Positions 54,804 to 62,414 of a stretch of 64,000 nucleotides of DNA are shown here, piece after piece. The notes below the pieces were generated by a model. That model did no database searches, was not told the DNA's origin, and saw nothing but the letters and a program-made list of their open reading frames with translations. The translations under genes were made by a program, and so were the position numbers. Source of the stretch: Bacillota bacterium (GTDB taxonomy: Bacteria > Bacillota > Bacilli > Paenibacillales > NBRC-103111); NCBI GenBank assembly GCA_023386955.1, contig JAEWIS010000021.1, positions 62,001 to 126,000 of the forward strand, in the 5' to 3' direction. The number at the start of each line of letters is the position of its first letter. The stretch's first letter is position 1.

Positions 54804-54847
54804 ACCTGATGCTCCGGCAGAGGTTCTGGCCGCGGGGGTTTTCGGGC

Positions 54848-55115
54848 CGATTAGCCTGGTTTTCCGGCCGTTAGCATTCCAAGCCGGTGATTTGCCGCGG
54901 AAATAGCGGCTCTGATGTCCGGCTGCATTTCTAACGGCGGCCACAGCCGCTATTTCCGCAAATTCGCTGCTTCCCGCATTCTAACGGCGGCCACAGCCGC
55001 TATTTGGACCAAACAGCCTGCGGGATGCCCGTTTGGAGCGGAATAACGGCTCCTGCTTCCGTTAGAATTTCAAACCCCGGGTTTTCGGCTAAATAGCGGC
55101 TCTCACTTCCGTTAG
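54848..55115. repeat. Inverted box array, six units, 50-bp period (CTAACGG...CTATTT type)
   Basis: Two direct 27-nt boxes at 54931-54957 and 54981-55007 share their first 25 bases and are exactly 50 bp apart. Two inverted boxes at 55039-55065 and 55089-55115 (..TARCGGCTC..CTTCCGTTAG) are also 50 bp apart. Two further, more degenerate inverted boxes end near 54874 and 54925. The gap between the direct and inverted pairs is 31 bp. Each box also holds an inner GGC/GCC symmetry. Confidence 0.85.
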
Positions 55116-55257
55116 AAAATCCGACGACGACGGAGCGACCCTAGTTACTGCGATAAGCGGCAGCCACCCGGATAATATCCCCTCAGTTGCCGCATGGCCA
55201 TATTATTTCCGTCCCTCGCACACTCCCAGCGCCGTCACCAGCGCCCGCCCCAACAGC

Positions 55258-55296
55258 AGGAGCCCTGCCGCAGCGTTGCGGAGGGCTCCTTTTTTG
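55258..55296 (+). terminator. Hairpin terminator
   Basis: AGGAGCCCT at 55258-55266 pairs with AGGGCTCCT at 55282-55290, inner stem CCGCA/TGCGG, then six T. It is the likely end of the solute-binding protein transcript, beyond the repeat array. Confidence 0.85.
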
Positions 55297-55309
55297 TTAC
55301 GGCGGCAAA

Positions 55310-58048
55310 TTACCGCTTGATCTTCAGCTCCTGCCCAATGTAGATCAGGTCAGGGTTCGCGATGATGTCCTTATTCCATTCATACAGGGTCCGCCATTGG
55401 TTGGCGCTGCCCAGCAGTGCCTTGGCGATGGCGCTCAGATTGTCGCCGGCCTTCACCGTATAGGTGGTGTAGGACGGAGCGGCTGCGGGCTCCTGAGGGG
55501 CAGCCGGCTGTTCTGCGGCCGGTTGTTCGGCTGCAGGGGCTTCCGGTGCGGCAGGCTGCTCCACAGCAGGTGCTTCCGGCGCTTCCTTGTACGCAACCGC
55601 CAGCTCCAACAGCTGGGTGCGGTTGCCGCCGCCTACGGTGCCGGTATGCTGGATGCCGAAGCCGCCGAAAGTATTGCCGCCAACAGAAGCAGACAAGGAT
55701 ACTTCATTGGGCAGCTTGGCTTCCTTTTGATCGGAGCTTTGGGCCGTGGCCGAGGTTGCCTTTGCATACAGGGTGTTGTTCTCTACCCGCAGGTCAATGG
55801 TGGCGCCCGGATTAAAGGCTGTGGTGGATACGGACTCGCTGATGGGCTTGCCCGCTCCGTTCACGTATTCGTACAGGGTGTAGTCTGTAGCAATCCCGTA
55901 TTTGGTGGTCCGTTCAATACGAAGCGCATAACCGGTTTGGGTAGCGGCATCGTATTTGATGTAAACCTCCAGATATTGTCCGTTCGCGCTGCCGAAGCCT
56001 TGGCCCGCGGTTTTCTCCGGGTTGAGCTTCAGCTGGAGAGACATATCCCCGAAGCGTCCGTCCAGCGGGTACAGCAGGCGTCCGCCGCGTCCTGTGGTCA
56101 ACAGCCCTTGGCTGTCCGCTGCCCCGTTAATACCCTTGGTATAGCTCCAGGCGCTTTTTTCCTCTGCCTTCCATTCTACCTTCTGGTCCTGGGGATAGAG
56201 AGTATCCACAGTCCAGACACCACTCAGCAACTTCGGCTGCCAGGTGGTGGAGAAATGCTCGAAGGTGGTGCGGTAGTTATACTTCTCGATACCAGTGCCG
56301 GAGATATCCTCCAGAGTAATGGCTCTGCTGCTGACAGCGGTAACTGCCGGGCCTTCATGGCTCCGCAGATGCTTGGGCTGAACCGATGCCATCACATAAT
56401 AGCCCACATCGCCCACTGTAAGCGCGTAGGTGCTTAGTGGTTTATTCCCGCGGGATACGGCCATTTCCACCGGATTGGAGCCGTTCTTGTCATCTACACG
56501 ATACCAGGTAACGAGAGACTGATCGGCTCGTACTCCCTTTTCGTAAGACAGGTCCAGACCATATTGAACGGATACGGTACCGTTTTGCGGCTCGGTCAAT
56601 ACAGGTGCTTGGGTAAAAGCAGGTGCATCAATAAAGGACGGGGATACGGTAACCACCGCCTGGTTGGAAATTCCATTATCAGCAGTAGCGGTTACGGTCA
56701 CCTTAACCGGCTCCTCGCCGGTGTTGCGTCCCTCCACCTTCACACTTGCTCCGGTGGTGGCGGAGAGTACAGCAGCATCGCTGTTGATGGACCAGGTAAT
56801 GTTCTGGCTGGCGCTGGCCGGGAATACACCGGCGGTCAGCTCGGCAGAGCCTTCACCCGTGCGGATGGCAGCGGACTGGGTGACGGAGATATTGATGGGC
56901 AGATCCTTCTCTGCTGCAGCGGCGGTCTTCATACCAGCAGGATCCCAGTTGTCCTCACCCTTCAGCAGGCTGTAAACGGAATAGGCCTTCAGCTGCTCCT
57001 GGTTCAGAACCGTGCCGTTTTCCTCCGGCAGAATCGTGTAGGGTTTACCGTCCAGCGTAATATTGTAGGCATACGATTTAATGTTGCTTGCCGGATATGG
57101 CGCCCATTGAATGGACTTCAGATTGCCGTTCAGATCCTTGAAGCTGTTGTTGATCAGGTACAGGGTGGAGGAATTTTTGGCCAGGAACAAATCTTGGCTG
57201 TCGGCAAAATCAATCTCCCACACGCAATCGATAAAGGCCATCCCTTCCTTGCCAGCGGCATAGATCGGCTTGTTGGTGAAGTTGTGGAGGGTCGTGTTCT
57301 TCATCAGCTGAATCACACCGCCGCCCATGTAGTCATCTGTACCCTGCACATAGGAGTTTTCGTAGTATACCCGTTCCACTTCTCCAAGGGCAAGAGTGTC
57401 CAGCATGCTCACGAAACGGACGTTGTCAAAGGAATAATGGTCCAGCTTCTTTTCCTTGTTGGCCGCTCCAATAACATAGGCTTGAGTAATGGTGGAGGAG
57501 CGCTTCTCTTGATTCTTGGAGGGATCGCGGGGGTAGACCAGATCCACATTGCAATAGTTGCCGATGGTCAGATTCTCCGCATGGAAGCCGGTTCCGGTGA
57601 TGAAGATGGTCTCGGCGGGAGAGGAACCGCTGGCGCTTTCGGCGCCGATGGTATGCCCCCGGTTATCTGCCAGCACCACATCGCGGGCGTCTTCAGCAAG
57701 GCCGATCAGGCTGACCCAGTCTTTATCCACATACAGGCCCCGGTCATGCAGGGTCCCGTTCATTTGGTACACATCAGGCTCGATATAAATGGTCATCGGC
57801 TCAGCCTGTGTGCCGTCCACGGCGGCGGCTACCGCTTCATGAAGGGTTTTGAATTGAAAGGCGGCCGGATTGCTTGCTGTGAGAGCGCCGTCTACATACA
57901 GGGACTTGGCACCCAGCACCAGCTGCTTGCCGTTTTTGGCCGTAATGGTTACCCCTCCTGTCTCAGCTTGTACGTTCAGCGCCTGGTATGTAAACATACA
58001 CGTAAAAACCAGCGCCAGACAGATAAACCGGATGAAACTTGTTTTCAT
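55310..58048 (-). CDS. Secreted pectinesterase-like protein with Ig-like and LysM domains
   Basis: 912 residues with a signal peptide ending near NVQAETG. Residues 30-360 form a right-handed beta-helix of pectin methylesterase type (CE8): TIYIEPDVYQMNGTL, FHAENLTIGN, then VRFVSMLDTLALGEVERVYYENSYVQGTDDYMGGG, which keeps two Asp residues equivalent to the catalytic pair. A Big_2-like domain (NITWSINSDAAVLSATTG), further beta-sandwich segments with a concanavalin-like fold, a Pro/Ala/Glu-rich linker and a C-terminal LysM (YTVKAGDNLSAIAKALLG) follow. It probably removes methyl groups from pectin or acts on a related polymer while bound to the cell wall. Confidence 0.85.
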   Translation of the reverse strand: MKTSFIRFICLALVFTCMFTYQALNVQAETGGVTITAKNGKQLVLGAKSLYVDGALTASNPAAFQFKTLHEAVAAAVDGTQAEPMTIYIEPDVYQMNGTLHDRGLYVDKDWVSLIGLAEDARDVVLADNRGHTIGAESASGSSPAETIFITGTGFHAENLTIGNYCNVDLVYPRDPSKNQEKRSSTITQAYVIGAANKEKKLDHYSFDNVRFVSMLDTLALGEVERVYYENSYVQGTDDYMGGGVIQLMKNTTLHNFTNKPIYAAGKEGMAFIDCVWEIDFADSQDLFLAKNSSTLYLINNSFKDLNGNLKSIQWAPYPASNIKSYAYNITLDGKPYTILPEENGTVLNQEQLKAYSVYSLLKGEDNWDPAGMKTAAAAEKDLPINISVTQSAAIRTGEGSAELTAGVFPASASQNITWSINSDAAVLSATTGASVKVEGRNTGEEPVKVTVTATADNGISNQAVVTVSPSFIDAPAFTQAPVLTEPQNGTVSVQYGLDLSYEKGVRADQSLVTWYRVDDKNGSNPVEMAVSRGNKPLSTYALTVGDVGYYVMASVQPKHLRSHEGPAVTAVSSRAITLEDISGTGIEKYNYRTTFEHFSTTWQPKLLSGVWTVDTLYPQDQKVEWKAEEKSAWSYTKGINGAADSQGLLTTGRGGRLLYPLDGRFGDMSLQLKLNPEKTAGQGFGSANGQYLEVYIKYDAATQTGYALRIERTTKYGIATDYTLYEYVNGAGKPISESVSTTAFNPGATIDLRVENNTLYAKATSATAQSSDQKEAKLPNEVSLSASVGGNTFGGFGIQHTGTVGGGNRTQLLELAVAYKEAPEAPAVEQPAAPEAPAAEQPAAEQPAAPQEPAAAPSYTTYTVKAGDNLSAIAKALLGSANQWRTLYEWNKDIIANPDLIYIGQELKIKR

Positions 58049-58155
58049 GTCCTCTCCTCCTGTTGGGTAGCGGGCGTTCCTTAAAGCAGTTTAAGGCCCT
58101 GCCACCATTAAAGCCCATGGAGACGGTTACGGACATAATCACTAGCGTACCCAAG

Positions 58156-58186
58156 CCAAAAAACCCCGTTATAACGGGGTTTTTCC
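58156..58186. terminator. Bidirectional terminator
   Basis: AAAAAACCCCGTTA pairs with TAACGGGGTTTTT around the centre at 58171. It ends the oxidoreductase gene (minus strand) before the pectinesterase-like gene. Confidence 0.9.
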
Positions 58187-58208
58187 TCATGAAGAGGTGG
58201 ATTTGGGA

Positions 58209-59177
58209 TTATGACCGGACATATTGATTATGGAATGAACTCCGGATCGTTGCGGCAATACCCTCCTCATAAGAAGTCCCCGGTATGGCCCCGATCAGCC
58301 GCTCATACTTGCCTCCGCTAAGCCGCAGCGGTTCTTCCGTCAGATACAGCATCTCCACAATTTCACCCATGACAGGAACGAATCTGCCGAGCAGAGACAG
58401 GCTGGCTCTGCCCAACGGAATGACAGGAAGCTTGGAGCCGCTGGCCCGGCGGGCAATGCGAACCAGTTCCTTTCCCGAGATTGCGCCGTTACCTGGAATA
58501 TTCCATTCCTGCCCATAGGATTGGTCCCTCAGGGCAATGTTGACAATCATATGGGCCGCATCCGGCAAATAGACATATTCCCGGGGCACCCGCATATTGC
58601 CGATAAAAAAAGCCAGCTTTCCGGCCGCCACCGCTGCCAATGTTGATCCTAGATAAGAAGCCTCATTGGCCGTAGGTCCATAATAATCCGGGAGCCGGAC
58701 GATCAAAGCCCGCGCGCGGCTCCAACGGCTCCCCATGACCATTTCTCCGAATGCCAGCCTAATCCTGCCCTTCCGGGTATGGGGCTGCTTCGGATGCTCC
58801 TCAGTTACCGGAGTCGCCTGCCGTCTGCCATAAGGGTAAATGCCATCTACCGCCACTACCTTGAGGCCCAGACGGTCCGCCGCCTCCAGCACAGCCTCAC
58901 CCAGCGGGATCAGCTGACGCTCCATCTCGTGGTACGGAACATTGGCGCAGTGGAAGAGGACCTCCGCATCTGCGGCGGCGGATACTATATCTTCCGGATT
59001 GAAGGCATTTCCCACCGCCAGCGACAAATGGGCAGGATACCCTAAAGATCCGGCCAGGCTCTCCAGCTTGCTGCGGGATCTCCCGAAGGCAATAACCGGA
59101 ATCCCCCGTTTCACAAGCTCTTCTGTAATAGCAGCTCCCGTACCTCCTGAAGCACCGACGACGATTGCCTTCTTCAT
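58209..59177 (-). CDS. NAD-dependent epimerase/dehydratase-like oxidoreductase
   Basis: 322 residues of the extended short-chain dehydrogenase type. The cofactor motif is AIVVGASGGTGAAITEELVKRG (an atypical GASGGTG), followed by AEVLFHCANVPYHE, VDGIYPYGRRQ and DAAHMIVNIAL. The Tyr of IYPYG may take the usual catalytic position, but the YxxxK pattern is not obvious. The substrate is unknown. AAGGAGG precedes the ATG at 59177. Its promoter overlaps one of two operator-like palindromes matching that of the TetR gene just upstream, so it is the likely target of that repressor. Confidence 0.85.
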   Translation of the reverse strand: MKKAIVVGASGGTGAAITEELVKRGIPVIAFGRSRSKLESLAGSLGYPAHLSLAVGNAFNPEDIVSAAADAEVLFHCANVPYHEMERQLIPLGEAVLEAADRLGLKVVAVDGIYPYGRRQATPVTEEHPKQPHTRKGRIRLAFGEMVMGSRWSRARALIVRLPDYYGPTANEASYLGSTLAAVAAGKLAFFIGNMRVPREYVYLPDAAHMIVNIALRDQSYGQEWNIPGNGAISGKELVRIARRASGSKLPVIPLGRASLSLLGRFVPVMGEIVEMLYLTEEPLRLSGGKYERLIGAIPGTSYEEGIAATIRSSFHNQYVRS

Positions 59178-59201
59178 AATAAATTCCTCCTTTTGAATTT
59201 G

Positions 59202-59219
59202 TAATTGATCAATCAATAA
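59202..59219. promoter_or_regulatory. Putative TetR operator O1
   Basis: TAATTGATCAATCAATAA lies between the promoter and the start codon of the oxidoreductase gene. It shares ATTGATCAATCAATAA with O2. Confidence 0.7.
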
Positions 59220-59231
59220 CTAATTGTCTCC

Positions 59232-59260
59232 ACTATACCAGCATTTTTGTTATTGATCAA
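59232..59260 (-). promoter_or_regulatory. Promoter of the oxidoreductase gene
   Basis: On the minus strand TTGATC (59255-59260) and TATAGT (59232-59237) are 17 bp apart. The -35 hexamer lies inside operator O2. Confidence 0.65.
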
Positions 59261-59267
59261 TCAATAA
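59250..59267. promoter_or_regulatory. Putative TetR operator O2
   Basis: TTATTGATCAATCAATAA covers the -35 box of the oxidoreductase promoter. Binding here would block transcription. Confidence 0.7.
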
Positions 59268-59279
59268 TTATAAAAGAAG

Positions 59280-59303
59280 AAAAAAAGGCCTTTGAAGGCC
59301 TTT
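59280..59303 (-). terminator. Terminator of the TetR gene
   Basis: On the minus strand AAAGGCC and GGCCTTT pair around a six-base loop, followed by eight T. The stem touches the stop codon. Confidence 0.8.
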
Positions 59304-59823
59304 ACGTTTCCATCAACTCCGGCAAATCCAGCGCCATGGCAATGTTGCAGAGCATGCCTCTGGCCAGAAACAGCATGGTGCGCTCCTCAGGATTGGGGAT
59401 GCCATGCTTCCTGAATGCATCCAGAACAATGCCGCGCACCTCCCTAAGGCCCTTTTGCATCGCTTCGCGGATGGGAGCATCCGGGATGGTCTGCGCCTGC
59501 ATGTGCAGGAAGGTCTCCGGTCTGTGTCCTGCCAGAATCTCTTCATATGCTTCAATGAGCTCCTGCTCGAGGCTGCCGGCACCAACGGAATCGGCCACTT
59601 TCCGGAAGGACCCGGCTATGCGGGCCCAAGCCGTCTCCAGCGCGGCAAGCAGCAGCGCCTCCTTGGTATCGAAAAAGCGGAACACGTAGGGCTGGGAAAT
59701 CTCCGCCCGCTTCGCCACATTGGCGGTGGTGGCTTTATAATAGCCGATTTCCGCAAACACCTCGATCGCCGCCCGGATAATCTCTTCACGGCGGTTAGCG
59801 GAGGCCCCGTTTTGCTTTGCCAT
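59302..59823 (-). CDS. TetR family transcriptional repressor
   Basis: 173 residues. The N-terminal HTH reads RREEIIRAAIEVFAEIGYYKATTANVAKRAEISQPYVFRFFDTKEALL, typical of TetR. The C-terminal helical part binds an unknown ligand. GAAGGAG precedes the ATG. A perfect 24-bp palindrome lies 20 bp upstream of the gene, and two related sites lie before the next gene, suggesting it controls itself and the neighbouring oxidoreductase. Confidence 0.93.
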   Translation of the reverse strand: MAKQNGASANRREEIIRAAIEVFAEIGYYKATTANVAKRAEISQPYVFRFFDTKEALLLAALETAWARIAGSFRKVADSVGAGSLEQELIEAYEEILAGHRPETFLHMQAQTIPDAPIREAMQKGLREVRGIVLDAFRKHGIPNPEERTMLFLARGMLCNIAMALDLPELMET

Positions 59824-59842
59824 ATGAAAGCTCCTTCACTTG

Positions 59843-59866
59843 TATTAATTGATTAATCAATTAATA
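59843..59866. promoter_or_regulatory. Putative TetR operator O3, perfect 24-bp palindrome
   Basis: The half-site TATTAATTGATT is followed directly by its reverse complement. It sits just upstream of the TetR ribosome-binding site and resembles O1 and O2 (TTGATyAATCAA core). Confidence 0.75.
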
Positions 59867-60031
59867 GTGTAGCAGGAATGCTCCGCACAGCGCAACATTC
59901 CCGGCCCGCGGACGGATTCTAAGGGCCAAAGATTATTCCTAGGCTTCTCCCAATCTGCGGATTCCATCTGCAATGGAATTATACTGTGAAGCAGACATGG
60001 TCGGCTGCCCTCCCGGCGGCATGGACCTGGC

Positions 60032-62389
60032 TTAGGGCTGCCGCCTCCGGAGTGCCCGGTATTCATTGGGGGTGATGCCCTGCACCTTTTTGAATACCCG
60101 CAGGAAGGTGGTCCGGCTTAGGATACCTACCTGTCCGGCAATTTCGTGAACCTTCAGATCAGTGGATTCCAGCAGCTCGCAGGCCTTGCGGACCCGCACC
60201 AGATTAATATAATCCGTGACGTACAAACCCGTTTTTTCCACAAACACCCGTGACACGTACTTTTCGGACACGCCCATTTCCGCGGCAATCTGCTCCAGCC
60301 CCAAATCCCGGACATAGTTGTCCCGGATGTACTGCTCGATCAGAGACACCAGATTCCCCGGCTTCCTCCCCTTCTGCGACTGCGTGATCTCCAGCACCCG
60401 GCTGTAAAACTCCAGCAGCAGCTCCTTCAACTCATCCGGCTCCCGGAGCATACGGCCGGAGGGAGCCTCCAGCAGCAGCTGGAATTCATCCTTGTCGGCC
60501 ATATCGGCCTGAAGCCCTTTTTCAGATAAAAAGCGGATTCCCGAGGTGTGCATATCCTTCAGCAGGGCCAACTGCTGCTCGTAGGAGATACCCCCGCCCG
60601 CATTCCTCTCCAGAATCGCCTCCACGGTTTCCCGCAGAGTTTCCTCCTCCCCCAGCTTCAGACTGTTCAGAATCCGCTGCTCGTCATATAAGGAATATTC
60701 ATACCGGCCGAGGCATCCGTCACACATCCGGCTGCCGTACAGAATCTCGAAGCGCTGCTCTTTATCCCGTTTGCTGATGGCGGTCATGGCTTCATTGAAG
60801 GACACACCGATATCATTGATCCCTTCGTAATAGGTGCCGATTCCCACCGCAATGTCATAGTACATCCGCATATCGTAGGCGAACACCCCCAGCATCTGCT
60901 GGAACGCATCCTTCATTTGCGCTGCTTGGCCAGGCTCCGGCACATTGACCAGACAAACGAAGAGATTGGGCCGGTACTCCGCCACATAAGCGGGAAAAGC
61001 GCCGGCAAGGAATTTCCAGACTATTTTCTTGATGCCTCCGATGATCAGAGGACGCTCCGTGTCCTGAATATCGGCATAGAAGGGCTCCTTGAAATCAAAC
61101 AGCACCGTACAGCAGATAAAGCCGGCATGCTCGAAGCCGAAGTCCACCCGCAGGGTCTCCCGCAGGATGGCCTCTTCATTGAGTGTATGGCCCCGCAAGA
61201 TAAACAAAAGGGAGTATTCCACATATTCGCTGGTATGTTTGCTGTATTTCATTTTGAATTGTCGGTTGCTGTCGGATAGGCGATTAATTCCCTGCAGGAT
61301 CACATCGAATTCATTGGCGGCACGCTCATGCCCGTCTGTGCCTCCCTCCGGCTCCTGGCTGATCATCCGGCTGATGTTGCGGATGGGATTATAGATGTTG
61401 AGGCTGAATACAAATGAGAAGCCGACCCCCATCACAATCAACACCAGACATAAAAGCAGGGTCATCTCCATAATACTGCCGGTATGGCGGTTGAACTCCG
61501 AGTAGGGGGTGAAAGAATAATAGTCCCAGCCGTACAAATCCGACTTGATATGCGCTACGGCATACCGCTTGCCGGCTACCTTCATCTCCCGGGTCGGGCT
61601 GCCGTCGCTGAAGGCCTCCGCCAGCTCCGCCTCCGGAACATTGTCCAGATAGCCGCGCTGGTCGTAGAGCCTGTTGCCTTGGCCGTCCAACACCACAAAG
61701 GTGGTGGAATCAAACACCGCATTGCCGGCCAGCACCCGCTCCACCGTGGATACGGCCAGATTGACCACCATCACCGCCTGATCGTTGCCCACCCGGTTAA
61801 AAAGCACCAGCGGCACCACCTGCTTCGTGTTGATACCGTCCTGGATGACCGTGGTGGCCGGAAGAAGGTCGATGAATTTGTCCGTCTGGAGCAGCCCCGT
61901 CCAGTAAGCGCTGTCATATTCCTCGTAACGGTACATCCGTTTAAAGAAGGATTCAAAGGAGTTGGCTCCGCCGCTCACATACACATCCTGGTCATCCACA
62001 TAGACAAAGGTTGAATCGGTAAAGCTGCTGATCACATTCTCATGGCGCTGCAAAATCCGGGGAAGCCTCCACAGCTCCACTTTATCCTCCAGGGTTTGCT
62101 TTTCCTTGGGCATCAGCAGCCGCTGGACAGTTTCGTCATTCAAAAAATTGACCCCGGTAATCTGGGAGGTTTGAATATACGAATCCATCGCCTCCGAGGC
62201 GGTTTCCAGATTGGTGGTGATCCGGCTGGCGAACTCCCGCTCCATCAGGTGGGCCGAATAGCTGTACTCCACAACCCCGATAATGATGATGGGAATCAAA
62301 AGGGACAGAAAGCAGCCGAGTATCTTCAGGAAGAGCCGGTTGGATTTGCCCTGTATTGTCCTTCTTCCCGTCCGTCCCCGCTGCCCCAT
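60032..62389 (-). CDS. Membrane-anchored AraC regulator with extracellular sensor
   Basis: 785 residues. A basic N-terminus, a membrane helix (LFLKILGCFLSLLIPIIIIGVV), an outside Cache-type sensor (about 45-290), a second helix (MTLLLCLVLIVMGVGFSFVFS), a HAMP-like linker (YNPIRNISRMISQEP), a long cytoplasmic region and a C-terminal AraC double HTH (GLEQIAAEMGVSEKYVSRVFVEK and HEIAGQVGILSRTTFLRVFKKVQG). Same plan as the regulator at 50289 but with little sequence likeness in the sensor. It lies 25 bp after a glycosyl hydrolase gene on the same strand, so it may control that polysaccharide pathway. Confidence 0.92.
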   Translation of the reverse strand: MGQRGRTGRRTIQGKSNRLFLKILGCFLSLLIPIIIIGVVEYSYSAHLMEREFASRITTNLETASEAMDSYIQTSQITGVNFLNDETVQRLLMPKEKQTLEDKVELWRLPRILQRHENVISSFTDSTFVYVDDQDVYVSGGANSFESFFKRMYRYEEYDSAYWTGLLQTDKFIDLLPATTVIQDGINTKQVVPLVLFNRVGNDQAVMVVNLAVSTVERVLAGNAVFDSTTFVVLDGQGNRLYDQRGYLDNVPEAELAEAFSDGSPTREMKVAGKRYAVAHIKSDLYGWDYYSFTPYSEFNRHTGSIMEMTLLLCLVLIVMGVGFSFVFSLNIYNPIRNISRMISQEPEGGTDGHERAANEFDVILQGINRLSDSNRQFKMKYSKHTSEYVEYSLLFILRGHTLNEEAILRETLRVDFGFEHAGFICCTVLFDFKEPFYADIQDTERPLIIGGIKKIVWKFLAGAFPAYVAEYRPNLFVCLVNVPEPGQAAQMKDAFQQMLGVFAYDMRMYYDIAVGIGTYYEGINDIGVSFNEAMTAISKRDKEQRFEILYGSRMCDGCLGRYEYSLYDEQRILNSLKLGEEETLRETVEAILERNAGGGISYEQQLALLKDMHTSGIRFLSEKGLQADMADKDEFQLLLEAPSGRMLREPDELKELLLEFYSRVLEITQSQKGRKPGNLVSLIEQYIRDNYVRDLGLEQIAAEMGVSEKYVSRVFVEKTGLYVTDYINLVRVRKACELLESTDLKVHEIAGQVGILSRTTFLRVFKKVQGITPNEYRALRRRQP

Positions 62390-62414
62390 GCTTAGCGCCC
62401 CTTTCGATTCTCTG

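Larger units (their letters stand above)
54804..55309. other. Intergenic, occupied by an inverted box array
   Basis: About 500 bp between converging genes. It contains six repeat boxes (54848-55115) and a terminator (55258-55296). No gene is seen. Confidence 0.7.

Noticed and set aside
56564..58084. 506-codon plus-strand open frame opposite the pectinesterase-like gene
   Set aside because: A shadow of the real minus-strand gene, which has signal peptide, known domains and a ribosome-binding site.
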